From NCBI RefSeq assembly GCF_016342405.1, contig NZ_JAEINN010000012.1:92936-156935 (forward strand): DNA of 64,000 nt, read 5' to 3'. A program made the position numbers and the translations under genes. The first letter of the stretch is position 1. Every line of letters begins with the position of its first letter. Shown here piece after piece: positions 1 through 9,560 of this stretch. This DNA is from Maridesulfovibrio ferrireducens (GTDB lineage: Bacteria > Desulfobacterota > Desulfovibrionia > Desulfovibrionales > Desulfovibrionaceae). The notes under the pieces were generated by a model. The model made no database searches and was not told the DNA's origin. It saw only the letters and a list, made by a program, of their open reading frames with translations.

Positions 1-54
1 CTGCTTACCATAGGTTCGCAGCATATTTCTAATTTCGGCAGGGTTGTTAGCCAC
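1..54 (-). CDS. 5' end of an unidentified gene cut by the window edge
   Basis: Read leftward, a GTG at 54-52 opens a frame that stays open to the window edge, giving 18 residues beginning M-A-N-N-P-A-E-I-R-N. An AAGGAG ribosome-binding sequence sits eight bases upstream. An ATG at 59-57 in another frame would also fit the ribosome-binding site, but its peptide is Cys-rich and less protein-like. No function can be given from so short a fragment. Confidence 0.3.
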   Translation of the reverse strand, partial: MANNPAEIRNMLRTYGKQ

Positions 55-242
55 AGCATGTACTCCTTCTTATTAGCTCTATCGGCAGGTTGCTATGTAT
101 ACTTTAGGGTGAAAATATGAAAAAAATATATTTAAATAAGTTTTAAATTTCAGATTGTTATAAAAGTAAGGTCGGGTTTGTGTTTATTGTGGGGTATAAT
201 ATAGCAGTAAATTTATAAGAAATCTCGGGTTAAAAAAATAAA

Positions 243-275
243 AACAGCCGCAGTATGTTCAACGCTGCGGCTGTT
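243..275 (-). terminator. Rho-independent terminator of the methyltransferase gene
   Basis: A perfect 11-bp stem (arms 243-253 and 265-275) lies 30 bp past the stop codon at 305. Read leftward it is followed by a T-rich run (complement of the A-run at 230-244). It probably ends the leftward methyltransferase transcript; TTGTTTT on the other side could let it work in both directions. Confidence 0.75.
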
Positions 276-304
276 GTTTTAATCATTACAATACAATTGA
301 AGTT

Positions 305-1075
305 TTAGTTCTTTTTGCAAGCTATAATGTAGCCGAAACTGACCCAGCGTCCGTTGTCGATTGACAAAGTTTTAGGGTCCTCGTCAGGTGTTTGGATACA
401 AAACGGATCAAATTCAGCATATTCACTCCACCATAATTGGGAATCGGGGGCATAATCTGCCTCGATTATTTCAAATCCGGCACTCTTTATAGCCGCACAG
501 GTTTGATGAATATCACGGAAACATTCTTTCCATGAGAATTCGTCCTGTGACACAAATGGTTCGAGGTCCGGCGGCAGAGGTACGTCCAAATGCATAGGCT
601 CGCCTATGGCAAGAATTCCTTCGGGTCTAAGTACTCGCAAAGCTTCTTTCAGGCAATTGAGGTATCCTTCCTCTCCAATTAGAATCCGCACCATTTCAAG
701 TGCGGTTGTAGAGTATACATAGTCGAATGAATTTGACGCAAAGTTCGTCTCAGGCATTCCGGCCTGCTGTGCCAAGACTGAATTTTCGACACCCCATAAC
801 TCTGCATTGCGTTGCAGGTGTTCCGACATGGGTAATCCATCCATGCGATCCTTCCACGGATCAATTCCGACAATGGACAAACCGTATTCTTTAGCAAGAA
901 AACAAGCTTGATAACCTCGGTTACAACCTACATCAAGCAAGCGGGAACCTTTGCTAACTCCCATTTTTTCGGCCATAAACTCAGCAAGTTTAAGTCCGCC
1001 GGGGCCACTGCATTGTGCATAGATCGTTTTTAAATCGGTATACTTTGTCGACTTGTTATATTTAAAATGTGTCAT
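305..1075 (-). CDS. Class I SAM-dependent methyltransferase
   Basis: 256 residues, cytoplasmic. Motif I of Rossmann-fold methyltransferases is seen as LLDVGCNRG at about residues 46-54, followed by a Gly-Ile-Asp strand end (about 70-73) that would hold the SAM ribose, and a late strand with ALRVLRPEG. This is the Methyltransf_11/25 type that methylates small molecules, lipids or quinones. The substrate cannot be told from the sequence. The N-terminal block with a Gly-Pro-Gly-Gly loop resembles small-molecule O/N-methyltransferases. The gene stands alone, facing away from nadK, with its own terminator and a long possibly structured leader. Family is confident; function is open. Confidence 0.85.
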   Translation of the reverse strand: MTHFKYNKSTKYTDLKTIYAQCSGPGGLKLAEFMAEKMGVSKGSRLLDVGCNRGYQACFLAKEYGLSIVGIDPWKDRMDGLPMSEHLQRNAELWGVENSVLAQQAGMPETNFASNSFDYVYSTTALEMVRILIGEEGYLNCLKEALRVLRPEGILAIGEPMHLDVPLPPDLEPFVSQDEFSWKECFRDIHQTCAAIKSAGFEIIEADYAPDSQLWWSEYAEFDPFCIQTPDEDPKTLSIDNGRWVSFGYIIACKKN

Positions 1076-1143
1076 TGGATATCCTTGTTAACGTTTTAAT
1101 CGAAGAAGCATAAACTGCTTCCGCCGCTGTAAACAGGATTCCT

Positions 1144-1179
1144 CCGTCTGTGAGGACACACAAGCCGTCCAACAGACGG
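1144..1179 (-). other. Inverted repeat in the methyltransferase 5' leader
   Basis: Perfect 8-bp arms CCGTCTGT (1144-1151) and ACAGACGG (1172-1179) flank a 20-base loop about 70 bp upstream of the leftward methyltransferase start. The next leader bases are GC-rich (AGCGGCGGA when read leftward). No known riboswitch consensus (SAM-I, SAM-II, SAH, cobalamin, TPP) could be matched by eye, and no T-run follows, so this is not an obvious terminator. It may be a structured leader or a protein-binding site. Confidence 0.35.
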
Positions 1180-1302
1180 ATTACTTTACAATGCTCTTTT
1201 TCATGAAAAATCCACATAGTGTTTAAAAAAGTGAGAAAATATTAAGTACTACCTCAGCCAATGAAACGGATTTATAATTAACGTAGCTAGCGGTGTCAAT
1301 AT

Positions 1303-1321
1303 GACTATTTTGAAAATAGTC
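1303..1321. promoter_or_regulatory. Perfect 19-bp palindrome, operator-like
   Basis: GACTATTTT (1303-1311), a central G, then AAAATAGTC (1313-1321) form a perfect palindrome in the 378-bp gap between the divergent methyltransferase and nadK genes. A half-site-like CAAAATAG recurs about 35 bp downstream. The size and symmetry fit a dimeric repressor site. The rest of the gap (1076-1453) is AT-rich with no open reading frame that looks real. Confidence 0.4.
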
Positions 1322-1408
1322 TTTGTGTTGAATATAAAAAAATGTCTTCAAAATAGAGCCGACCATTCTTTATAGGTTAATTAAGTTAATGCGATGAAAT
1401 TTAACGAC

Positions 1409-1431
1409 AGCTTAAGGTTGAATCTTAAGCT
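1409..1431 (+). other. Hairpin in the nadK leader
   Basis: Arms AGCTTAAG (1409-1416) and CTTAAGCT (1424-1431) with a 7-base loop end 22 bp before the nadK start and are followed by TTCTTTCTAA. This could be a weak attenuator or a structure affecting access to the weak ribosome-binding site (GGTAGAAG). Confidence 0.35.
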
Positions 1432-1453
1432 TCTTTCTAATAGGTAGAAGTCT

Positions 1454-2305
1454 ATGTCCGACTGTAAAGGTTTTGTACTTATAGTTACGAAGGCCGGAGG
1501 AGGCGCCGCAGCCAAGCTTGGAATAATTATTTCAAGATGGCTTTCTGCGCGTGGTGTGGATTCTCAAATCATTGCACATCCCGCTCCCCCAGCCCATGTT
1601 GAGGTGGCTGAGTTTAGAGAAAATTGCTCTCTTGTGCTTGTGCTGGGAGGGGATGGTACTTTTATAAGTACTGCCGGAGTCGTTATAGACTGGAAAATTC
1701 CTGTTCTTGGTATTAATCATGGCAGAGTCGGCTTTCTTGCAGAAGTTTTGCCTGATGACTGGGAAGTCGCACTTGAGAATTTTTTCAGTAATAAACTGGA
1801 TATTTCTCGAAGACTTGCGTTTCATTACGAAATACAGCGCGGCCATTCTATTATAGCCAGAGGCGTCGCTGTAAATGATCTGGTTATTTCCCGGGGTGCG
1901 GTCGCCCGTATCATTTCTCTCGATATAGGACAGAAGGGGCAGTGGATTAAAAATATCCGTGCTGACGGGCTGATTATTTCAACTCCCACAGGTTCCACCG
2001 CATACAATGTCTCCGCCGGCGGACCGCTTGTCCATCCAGAATTGCCGGTTATGTGTGTTACCCCCGTATGCCCGTTTTTAAATGGTATACGGCCTATGGT
2101 CCTGCCTGCTGACCGGCCTATGACTATAGATGTTTCTGAGTCGAGCGGGGATGTATACATTACCGAGGACGGAAGAGTTCCTTACCCGCTGAATACCGGC
2201 GACCGTGTAATTGTGACCAGGCATGAAAATGATTTGTTACTGGCCCGCATCCGCAGCAATACTTTTTTTGAAAAACTCAGAAGCAAGGGCTTCTTTTCGG
2301 AGTAA
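1454..2305 (+). CDS. nadK: NAD kinase
   Basis: 283 residues, normal for bacterial NAD kinases. It phosphorylates NAD to NADP with ATP (or polyphosphate) in the cytoplasm and is the only de novo source of NADP. The diagnostic GGDGT motif is at residues 65-69, followed by the conserved GIN.GRVGFL strand and the NE/D region, and a second domain with the ADGLIISTPTGSTAY signature. The start is ATG 1454 behind a modest GGTAGAAG ribosome-binding site. It is the first gene of a rightward cluster with the 581-aa gene (6 bp gap) and mltA (5 bp gap), so the three are probably co-transcribed. Confidence 0.95.
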   Translation: MSDCKGFVLIVTKAGGGAAAKLGIIISRWLSARGVDSQIIAHPAPPAHVEVAEFRENCSLVLVLGGDGTFISTAGVVIDWKIPVLGINHGRVGFLAEVLPDDWEVALENFFSNKLDISRRLAFHYEIQRGHSIIARGVAVNDLVISRGAVARIISLDIGQKGQWIKNIRADGLIISTPTGSTAYNVSAGGPLVHPELPVMCVTPVCPFLNGIRPMVLPADRPMTIDVSESSGDVYITEDGRVPYPLNTGDRVIVTRHENDLLLARIRSNTFFEKLRSKGFFSE

Positions 2306-2311
2306 CAGACA

Positions 2312-4057
2312 GTGAGTGTCCTGCTTGATTTTACATCTATAAAAGATGTTCGTTACGGAAAAGATCCGGTTTCAGATGCTTGGCTTCTTCATTTTATGAC
2401 GGCCAATCATCTGGAAAGTTTTATGGACCCGATTAAAAACGCTTCTCCGGAACAGTTGCGCTTTATGGTTGCGCTTGATGAAAACCAAGTCTTTGCACCT
2501 TGTTCAGACTGGCTGTTCAAACGGCTGGTTACACCCGGACTTGCCTCTGATCTTTTGCAGGAATACATTTATGTATGGAAAGCACTGATCAAGCTGGTCA
2601 GAACTCATGTTTCCGATAGATATCAGCGCAGATTGATTTTGAATCTCTGCCGTCATAAATTTAAGCAGGCCATTGATGCCTCCATCCTTATCCCCTGGCG
2701 GCTGCTAAAAGGGATGGTTACAATTTTTCTTTCCCGAAGTGGACTTGATGATCCTTATCGTAACCGTAAAAATGTTTTGACCAGCAGAGGTCGGGCATAC
2801 GTTGAAAGTGATTTTTTTAAGAGGGCAATGGAATCGTGCCCTTATCCGCCATTGCAGTGTAACTGTCTTGAAGATATGCGCTTTGAGCTTGATATGATCG
2901 AACTTGAAAGGATTTTCAGATTATCAACACTTCCTGATATATGGTCTTCGGATTTGTTTTCCGGCGATTTTTCTCGTTACTCCACATGTTTTTCTAAAGA
3001 TAAAATTGATTTTTCCGGTATTAGAGATATTTTTTGCAAGAGTAGATCCGGGCTTAAAATTTTGTTTTTACCAGACGAGTCCGGTGGATTGCAGGCGGAC
3101 TTGTTAATGATTAAATCTCTTTTGAGGCAGGGTCATAGTGTCATCATGTCTCTTAAGGAGGGGTTTTGTTTTGACAGCCCTACATTCTGGGATAATGAAA
3201 ATGATCCGGCTCTTGCTGAGGCCCTTAAAGGTGCTTATTTTATAACAGAGAACAGAATTTCCAAAAATGATCTTCTGTCTACACTGCGTAAGAATCCTTT
3301 TGTCATTATTTCAGATGGAACAAGAGAACGTCTCAATCTGGTTCGTTGCAGTGTTACTTTTGCCAGAGCTTGGAAGGAATCCGATCTTATTCTTGCAAAA
3401 GGCTGGTCCAACAGGCGTAGACTGATCAGAAATACACACCGTTTCACACGGGATGTGATGTGCTTCCATAGAAATCTTGACGGTAAATTTAAGCTCGAAT
3501 TTAAAGCTAAATATCCGACAGCTCATAAGTTCAGTGAATCGGATATCTCTGCTAAAGCTGATGAGATAATTGCGGAAATGCAGCAAGCCCGGTCAGCAAG
3601 AAAAGCAGTGATGTTCTACAGCGGAATTGTCGGCAGTATTCCGGGACAGGTTGACGTTGCGATTCAGCTTTTGAAAACTTTTGTTGCCGATCTTCGTAAT
3701 AGACTGGAAGATACATATATTATTAATCCTGCGGAACATTTTGAAGAAGGCATGGATGCTGATGATCTCATGTTTATGTGGGAAAAAGTTCAGCGCAGCG
3801 GTTTAATTTCAACCTGGAGATTCCAGACTTCTGCTGATATTGAAAAAAGTTTTGAGCTTATGGGTAAAAAGGTTCCGACAGTCTGGGTTGGTAAGGACGC
3901 AACTTATTCAACGGGCTGTACTAAGGAAATGCACATAGCGCAGGATGTTCAGAGGCAATATCGCGAATTGCAGATAATCGGCCCCGGTGCTGATAAATTT
4001 TTGCGCAGGCGTGAGTACGGAGTCGGCAGATTTAGCGATGTTGTTATTGAGCCTTAA
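2312..4057 (+). CDS. Conserved hypothetical protein downstream of nadK
   Basis: 581 residues from a GTG start 6 bp after nadK. No recognised domain, no signal peptide and no membrane segment; the protein looks soluble and cytoplasmic, with many charged helices. The tail (VGRFSDVVIEP) is polar. Tight spacing to nadK and mltA suggests co-expression, but neither neighbour points to a specific role. I do not recognise the family. It is a real gene judging by length, codon regularity and spacing. Confidence 0.85.
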   Translation: MSVLLDFTSIKDVRYGKDPVSDAWLLHFMTANHLESFMDPIKNASPEQLRFMVALDENQVFAPCSDWLFKRLVTPGLASDLLQEYIYVWKALIKLVRTHVSDRYQRRLILNLCRHKFKQAIDASILIPWRLLKGMVTIFLSRSGLDDPYRNRKNVLTSRGRAYVESDFFKRAMESCPYPPLQCNCLEDMRFELDMIELERIFRLSTLPDIWSSDLFSGDFSRYSTCFSKDKIDFSGIRDIFCKSRSGLKILFLPDESGGLQADLLMIKSLLRQGHSVIMSLKEGFCFDSPTFWDNENDPALAEALKGAYFITENRISKNDLLSTLRKNPFVIISDGTRERLNLVRCSVTFARAWKESDLILAKGWSNRRRLIRNTHRFTRDVMCFHRNLDGKFKLEFKAKYPTAHKFSESDISAKADEIIAEMQQARSARKAVMFYSGIVGSIPGQVDVAIQLLKTFVADLRNRLEDTYIINPAEHFEEGMDADDLMFMWEKVQRSGLISTWRFQTSADIEKSFELMGKKVPTVWVGKDATYSTGCTKEMHIAQDVQRQYRELQIIGPGADKFLRRREYGVGRFSDVVIEP

Positions 4058-4062
4058 AATTA

Positions 4063-5337
4063 ATGCTTAAATCAATTTATTTTATTAAAACGTTGTTAGG
4101 TATTTGTTTCCTTTCGTTATTTATCAGCGGATGTGCGACAAAAATTCCCAGTGTAAGAAAGACTTCTTCGAGCGCCCGGTCAAAAGCGTGGAAAAGCAAG
4201 CGAGCTAAAGAAGGAAAAGCAATTTCCGGTCCTGTGAAATTTTCTATGCTTCCATCTTCATCTTCTGAAATTGCTGCTCGAAGGATTAATATAAAATCTC
4301 AGGCTATTTCTTCGTGGAGACAGCTTGGACCGCAAATTCGTAAATCTATTGAATATGCAGGTCGTAACCCCTCGGGGGGGCTGGCTCTTAAAAGAAAGGA
4401 TTTGCGTCTTACATGGGGACAGCTTCGTAAGTCTCTTGAAGATCTTGAACGGTTGCTGCCTCGTTTAGACATTAATCCGGAGTTGCTTGGAAGATATTTT
4501 GTCTGGTACGAACTCCAGTCCGGGGCAGAAATGACAGGGTATTATACTCCTGTTATTGAGGCCAGCCTTGTCAAAACAGGGCCGTATAAATATCCAGTTT
4601 ATAGAGTTCCGCCGGATTTACGCAAGGCCCGTCCGGGACAGACTCATCCGTGGTCTGAGCAATTGCGTAAAGCTTACCGGGTTGAAAATGGAAAAATTCT
4701 TCCGTATCATTCCCGCCGAGCTATCGATGTTAATAAAGTGTTAGCAGGACGCGGGCTTGAAGTTGCGTGGCTTAAAGATCCCGTAGATTTGTTTTATATG
4801 CACGTTCAGGGAGGCGGAGTGCTTCGCTTGCCTGATGGTCGATTGAGAACCGCCGTGTTTAGCGGAACCAACGGACTTTCCTTTAAAGGGCTTGGTCGAA
4901 TTATGCTTGAGAAGGGAGTTCTCAAGAAGAGTCAGCTTTCCCGTGAAAAAATTAAAGGTTATCTCCTCAGCCACCCCGAACGCATGTGGGAATTGATGGC
5001 GGAAAATAACAGTTATATATTTTTTAAGCTGACTCGCGGGCAACCCCTCGGAGCGAACGGCAAGCCGTTGATGTCAATGGTCAGTCTCGCTTCTGATCCC
5101 GCGCTTATTCCGTTGGGGTCAATAGTCGCATTCCGTACAGATATTTTTCCGAAAAAAGGTAGCCCCTCGCGCAGGGTAAACGGCCTTGGTCTTGCTCAGG
5201 ATGCGGGTAAAGCTATACGCGGAGCAAGGCTCGATTATTATATCGGAACCGGAAATGAGTTTAAATATACAGCACATCATTTGAAAAAGAGAGTACCGGT
5301 TTATTTATTGATCAGCCGGGCGGCACTAAGAAGATAA
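4063..5337 (+). CDS. mltA: Membrane-bound lytic murein transglycosylase A (lipoprotein)
   Basis: 424 residues. It cleaves the MurNAc-GlcNAc bond of peptidoglycan, forming 1,6-anhydro-MurNAc ends, at the periplasmic face of the outer membrane. Residues 1-23 are a lipoprotein signal with lipobox I-S-G-C; Cys24 would be lipidated. The MltA domain (about 135-320) contains GAEMTGYYTP and YMHVQGGG, and the C-terminal 3D domain carries AQDAG.AI.GARLDYY, which supplies the catalytic Asp. The start overlaps the nadK-hypothetical operon context (5 bp gap). A 45-bp gap before gatB holds a good ribosome-binding site, and gatB may continue on the same transcript. Confidence 0.93.
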   Translation: MLKSIYFIKTLLGICFLSLFISGCATKIPSVRKTSSSARSKAWKSKRAKEGKAISGPVKFSMLPSSSSEIAARRINIKSQAISSWRQLGPQIRKSIEYAGRNPSGGLALKRKDLRLTWGQLRKSLEDLERLLPRLDINPELLGRYFVWYELQSGAEMTGYYTPVIEASLVKTGPYKYPVYRVPPDLRKARPGQTHPWSEQLRKAYRVENGKILPYHSRRAIDVNKVLAGRGLEVAWLKDPVDLFYMHVQGGGVLRLPDGRLRTAVFSGTNGLSFKGLGRIMLEKGVLKKSQLSREKIKGYLLSHPERMWELMAENNSYIFFKLTRGQPLGANGKPLMSMVSLASDPALIPLGSIVAFRTDIFPKKGSPSRRVNGLGLAQDAGKAIRGARLDYYIGTGNEFKYTAHHLKKRVPVYLLISRAALRR

Positions 5338-5382
5338 TATCAGGCTAACACCTGTGTAATATGAAATTGCAAGGAGTGATAT

Positions 5383-6828
5383 ATGGTTCAGTTTGAAACA
5401 GTTATAGGGCTTGAGGTTCATGCTCAGCTTAAGACTAAAACAAAAATATTTTGCGGTTGTTCCACTGAGTTCGGGAAAGAACCTAATGAGAACGTGTGTG
5501 AAGTCTGCTCGGGAATGCCCGGTGTGCTTCCTGTTTTGAATGAAAAAGTTATGGAATACGCAGCCAAAATGGGCCTTGCAACTAACTGCACCGTAAATCA
5601 GAAATCAATTTTTGCTCGTAAAAACTATTTTTATCCTGATCTTCCAAAAGGGTATCAGATTTCACAGTTTGAATTGCCCATATGTGAGCATGGACATCTT
5701 GATATTGCTTATGAAGATAAATCCGGTGAGCCTTGTAAAAAACGCATTGGTCTTACTCGTATTCATATGGAAGAAGATGCAGGTAAAAATATTCATTCTG
5801 CCGCTGAAAATGCGAGTTTTGTTGATCTTAACCGCACAGGCGTTCCGCTTATTGAAATAGTCAGCGAACCGGATATGCGTAACGCTGAAGAAGCTGTTGC
5901 TTATCTTAAATCATTGCGCAGTATTCTGCTTTATCTTGATATTTGTGACGGTAACCTTGAAGAAGGTTCATTTCGTTGTGATGTAAATATTTCGGTCCGT
6001 CCATTTGGTCAGGAGGAGTTCGGCACCCGTGCTGAACTTAAAAATATCAACTCGTTTAGAAATGTTCATAAGGCTATTCATTATGAAGTAGCTCGTCAGA
6101 TCGATCTTATTGAAGATGGCGAAAAAATTATTCAAGAAACACGTCTTTATGATGCGGACAAGGGAACCACTCATTCCATGCGCGGAAAAGCGGATGCTCA
6201 TGATTACCGCTATTTCCCTGATCCTGATCTTGTTCCGCTGGTTATTGCAGATGAATGGCTTGCCGAATGGCAGGCTTCGCTTCCTGAACTTCCAGCCGAA
6301 CGCAAGGCCCGTTTTGAAAGTGATTTCAAAGTGAGCGAACAGGATGCAGATCTTCTTACCTCTGAAAAAGATGTTGCTGATTATTTTGAAGCTGTTCTTG
6401 ATTCCTACAACGAACCGCTAAAAGTTGTTAACTGGATTAAAGGTGAGTTTCTTAGGGAACTCAATCAATCAGGCGGATCTGTTTCGGAGTGCAAGTTTAA
6501 ACCTGAGATGATGGCTAAGCTTGTGGAATTGGTTGATAAACAAGTTATCAGTATTAAAATAGGTAAAGATATTTTCAACGAAATTTTCACTGAAGGGCTT
6601 GATCCAGTTAAATTCGTAAAGGACAAAGGGCTTGAGCAGAATTCGGATTCTTCCAGTCTCGAAGCTGCTGTAGATAAGGTGCTTGCGGATAATCCAAATG
6701 AGGTTGAAGCGTACAAAGGCGGCAAAAAGAAATTGGTCAGCTTCTTCATGGGACAAGTCATGAAAGAGACCAAAGGACAGGCCAACCCCGGTATCGTCAG
6801 TAAAATGATTCAGCAAAAACTTTCTTAA
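5383..6828 (+). CDS. gatB: Asp-tRNA(Asn)/Glu-tRNA(Gln) amidotransferase subunit B
   Basis: 481 residues, full length. GatB is the kinase/transamidase subunit of GatCAB. It activates the side chain of mischarged Glu-tRNA(Gln) or Asp-tRNA(Asn) with ATP so that ammonia made by GatA can amidate it. The N-terminal hallmark [11 protein letters not shown] is at residues 8-18. Paired cysteines (CGCSTEFG and CEVCSGMPG) match the zinc-binding site, and the YFPDPDL motif and the C-terminal GatB/YqeY helical domain (about 330-481) are present. gatA and gatC are not adjacent. The ribosome-binding site is AAGGAG, seven bases upstream; mtnA follows after 14 bp. Confidence 0.97.
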   Translation: MVQFETVIGLEVHAQLKTKTKIFCGCSTEFGKEPNENVCEVCSGMPGVLPVLNEKVMEYAAKMGLATNCTVNQKSIFARKNYFYPDLPKGYQISQFELPICEHGHLDIAYEDKSGEPCKKRIGLTRIHMEEDAGKNIHSAAENASFVDLNRTGVPLIEIVSEPDMRNAEEAVAYLKSLRSILLYLDICDGNLEEGSFRCDVNISVRPFGQEEFGTRAELKNINSFRNVHKAIHYEVARQIDLIEDGEKIIQETRLYDADKGTTHSMRGKADAHDYRYFPDPDLVPLVIADEWLAEWQASLPELPAERKARFESDFKVSEQDADLLTSEKDVADYFEAVLDSYNEPLKVVNWIKGEFLRELNQSGGSVSECKFKPEMMAKLVELVDKQVISIKIGKDIFNEIFTEGLDPVKFVKDKGLEQNSDSSSLEAAVDKVLADNPNEVEAYKGGKKKLVSFFMGQVMKETKGQANPGIVSKMIQQKLS

Positions 6829-6842
6829 TAAGGATTAATTCA

Positions 6843-7877
6843 ATGACCGAACATATTCAGTTTTCTGCGGAAAAAGACGCACTTGTTCTCCTCGATCAGC
6901 GCTATCTTCCAACTCGTGAAGAGTGGTTCGATTGCAAAAACACCGATGATATTGTCGAGGCCCTTGTTGTTATGGTTGTGCGCGGAGCTCCCGCCATCGG
7001 CGTGACAGCCGCATACGGCTGTTATCTGGCAGCGCGCGAAGTCGCCGGCCGTGATGACTGGAAAAAAGCTCTTGAAGTTAATCTTGATAAAATCGAGAAA
7101 GCCCGTCCGACAGCTGTAAATCTTCGCTGGGCGGTTCGCGAAATGAGAAGAATCTGGCAGGAAGCCGGTGACGTTTCTCTTGATGATTTGTGTTCCACCT
7201 GGCTTGAACGTGCTAAAGTCATTCACGTTGACGATATCCGTATGTGTGAAGACATTGGACGTTTCGGCGGTGCGCTTATTGATGACGGTGACACTGTTAT
7301 GACTCACTGCAATGCCGGAGCACTTGCAACCGCAGGATACGGAACAGCGCTGGGTGTTATCAGAGGAGCGGTTGATCAGGGTAAAAAAGTTCAGGTTATT
7401 GCAAACGAAACGCGTCCTTTTTTACAGGGTGCCAGACTTACAGCTTATGAACTTCACCGCGATGGTATTCCTGTAAAGGTTGCCTGCGACAATGCTTGCG
7501 CTTTGCTCATGAAAAAAGGGTTGGTGCAGAAAGTCGTTGTAGGTGCTGACAGGATTACTGCAAATGGTGACGCTGTTAATAAAATAGGAACCTACGGGGT
7601 TGCACTTCTTGCCCGTGAATTTGGTATCCCTTTTTATGTGGCTGCTCCTGTTTATACAATTGATCCTGAAACTCCCACCGGAGATGATGTGCCCATTGAG
7701 GACCGCACTCCGCGTGAAGTTACTCATGTCGGTGATACAAGAATTACTCCCGAAGGAGTTGAAGTTTTCAACTTTGCTTTTGACCCGACTCCTAATGAGC
7801 TGATTGCAGGAATTATCACAGAGAAGGGCGTGCTTAGACCTCCTTATTCTGAAGCTATAAAAAAACTGTTTAGTTAG
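6843..7877 (+). CDS. mtnA: S-methyl-5-thioribose-1-phosphate isomerase
   Basis: 344 residues. It converts methylthioribose-1-phosphate to methylthioribulose-1-phosphate in the methionine salvage pathway; in some anaerobes the same enzyme serves the DHAP shunt. eIF2B-like fold: RGAPAIGV near residue 48, catalytic Cys156 in [26 protein letters not shown] near 189, and general-acid Asp236 in [16 protein letters not shown]. It lies 14 bp after gatB, probably in one operon. No other salvage gene is in the window. Confidence 0.95.
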   Translation: MTEHIQFSAEKDALVLLDQRYLPTREEWFDCKNTDDIVEALVVMVVRGAPAIGVTAAYGCYLAAREVAGRDDWKKALEVNLDKIEKARPTAVNLRWAVREMRRIWQEAGDVSLDDLCSTWLERAKVIHVDDIRMCEDIGRFGGALIDDGDTVMTHCNAGALATAGYGTALGVIRGAVDQGKKVQVIANETRPFLQGARLTAYELHRDGIPVKVACDNACALLMKKGLVQKVVVGADRITANGDAVNKIGTYGVALLAREFGIPFYVAAPVYTIDPETPTGDDVPIEDRTPREVTHVGDTRITPEGVEVFNFAFDPTPNELIAGIITEKGVLRPPYSEAIKKLFS

Positions 7878-7940
7878 TTAAAATTATATGGTTAGATAGT
7901 TACTTGTTCCCGAAAAGTTTTTTCAGGCAATTTTTTTATT

Positions 7941-7969
7941 TTGACTAATTGCAGTTGAGGCTTTACAGA
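7941..7969 (+). promoter_or_regulatory. Sigma-70-like promoter downstream of mtnA
   Basis: TTGACT (7941-7946) and TACAGA (7964-7969) are separated by exactly 17 bp. A transcript starting near 7976 would run only about 65 bases into the terminator at 8009-8040 before der, so it would make a small RNA unless it reads through. Confidence 0.45.
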
Positions 7970-8008
7970 GTGACTCTCCTTGTGCCATATGCCGCTATTG
8001 GACACCAA

Positions 8009-8040
8009 GGACGGAAAGATGATCTCTTTCCGTCTTTTTT
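8009..8040 (+). terminator. Rho-independent terminator between mtnA and der
   Basis: A GGACGGAAAGA stem pairs with TCTTTCCGTC and is followed by six T residues. It would end the gatB-mtnA transcript or a small RNA from the promoter at 7941. The 8041-8115 stretch then leads into der. Confidence 0.85.
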
Positions 8041-8115
8041 CAGTTAGAGTTTCTTTCGTAACACGCTTCATCCACGGTTTACGGTTTACACGTTATATTT
8101 TTCAGGAGGCTGGCC

Positions 8116-9459
8116 ATGTTGCCGACCATAGCACTTGTAGGACGTCCTAATGTTGGAAAGTCCACTATATTCAATAGATTGTTACGAAAGAAAAGAGCTC
8201 TGACTCATGATATGCCCGGGATTACCCGCGATCGTATCTATGATGAAGGTCACTATGAAGGCGTTAGATATGCCCTTGTAGATACCGGTGGACTCGTAAT
8301 GGAAAGCGACAATGATTCCGGAGAATTTCAGGGAGATATCTTTGATCAGGCCCGGGAAGCAATCGAAGAATCTCATGCGCTTATCTTAGTAGTAGACGGG
8401 CGTGCCGGTCTTACTCCGCTTGATGAACAGGTTGCCGCTTTTATTCGTCAGAGCAATAAACCTATTGTTCTTTTGGTAAATAAGGTTGATGGCTCCGAGC
8501 TTGAAGCTCAGTGTCTGTCAGAATTTCATGGTCTCGGATTTGAAATTATGCCTGTTTCCGCAGAGCATGGTTACAATCTTGAAGCTTTGCGCGCTAAAGT
8601 TGCTCAGCTTGCTGAGGAAACAGGAATTGTGCCCGAGGAAGAAGATCCTGAAAAAGTCGGGCTGAAAATTGCCATGCTCGGACGGCCTAATGCTGGTAAA
8701 TCCTCAATGGTAAATGCTTTGACCGGAGAAGAAAGAGTTATCGTAAGTGACATTGCCGGGACAACCCGTGACAGTGTTAACGTTACTTTTAGATCCGGCG
8801 GGAAGATTTTTACTTTTGTTGATACTGCCGGTGTTCGCCGCAGAACCAATATTGCAAATACAATTGAAAGATACAGCGTTCTCAGGGCGCTGAAGAGCAG
8901 CAAAATAGCAGATGTAACCGTTATGGTTGTTGATGCTCTGGGCGGACTGACAAAGCAGGATAAAAGACTGCTTGATTTCCTTGCAAAGGAAGCAACTCCG
9001 TTTATTATTGCTGTTAATAAAATAGATTTGGTTTCACAGAAAGAACGTGACGCACTTAAAGAAGGGTTTGAAAGAGCTCTTAGGATGGCGCATCATGTTC
9101 CGGTGATTTATACTTCTTGTATTTCTAAATCCGGCCTTGGTGGGATTCTGCCTTTGGCTGCAAAGCTTAAAGCAGAGTGCTCCATAAGAGTTTCTACAGG
9201 TCAGCTTAATAGAATCATGAAAGAAGTGATTCAGAAGCATCAGCCACCTGTTGTTAAACGTAGAAGGGCTAAGTTTAAATATTTGACTCAGGCTGATGAA
9301 GAGCCGCCGACCTTTATTTTCTTCATTAATGATGAAAGGTTAATCAGGCCGACTTATCACCGTTTCCTTGAGAATAAGCTTAGAAAGATTTTAAATATTA
9401 AGATTGCTCCTTTGAATATTTACTTTAGATCTACAGCAAGAGATAAAGAAACAAGATAA
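8116..9459 (+). CDS. der: GTPase Der (EngA)
   Basis: 447 residues. Essential GTPase for 50S ribosome maturation with two tandem G domains. The first has the P-loop GRPNVGKS at residues 9-16, G3 DTGG and G4 NKVD. The second has GRPNAGKS (near 185), DTAG and NKID, and is followed by the KH-like C-terminal domain (about 350-440) that contacts rRNA. The start ATG 8116 has a strong CAGGAGG ribosome-binding site. It is preceded by a terminator and so is likely transcribed on its own. Confidence 0.97.
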   Translation: MLPTIALVGRPNVGKSTIFNRLLRKKRALTHDMPGITRDRIYDEGHYEGVRYALVDTGGLVMESDNDSGEFQGDIFDQAREAIEESHALILVVDGRAGLTPLDEQVAAFIRQSNKPIVLLVNKVDGSELEAQCLSEFHGLGFEIMPVSAEHGYNLEALRAKVAQLAEETGIVPEEEDPEKVGLKIAMLGRPNAGKSSMVNALTGEERVIVSDIAGTTRDSVNVTFRSGGKIFTFVDTAGVRRRTNIANTIERYSVLRALKSSKIADVTVMVVDALGGLTKQDKRLLDFLAKEATPFIIAVNKIDLVSQKERDALKEGFERALRMAHHVPVIYTSCISKSGLGGILPLAAKLKAECSIRVSTGQLNRIMKEVIQKHQPPVVKRRRAKFKYLTQADEEPPTFIFFINDERLIRPTYHRFLENKLRKILNIKIAPLNIYFRSTARDKETR

Positions 9460-9483
9460 TTTAAGAAAACAATAAGTTAATGG

Positions 9484-9512
9484 TTGACAACAGAGCGGAG
9501 AAAACATATTTA
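9484..9512 (+). promoter_or_regulatory. Promoter of tRNA-Ser(GCU)
   Basis: A perfect -35 TTGACA (9484-9489) and -10 TATTTA (9507-9512) with 17-bp spacing lie 48 bp upstream of the tRNA. A TTGACA at 10645-10650 sits at a similar distance before tRNA-Ser(UGA), but with no clear -10. Confidence 0.7.
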
Positions 9513-9560
9513 AACGCTCCGAGCGGGTGAAGCGCATTGCGCAAAACCGGTTCAATGAAT

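Noticed and set aside
1100..1260. SAM, SAH or cobalamin riboswitch upstream of the methyltransferase
   Set aside because: Conserved core motifs of those classes were looked for by eye and not found; only a simple stem is supported.
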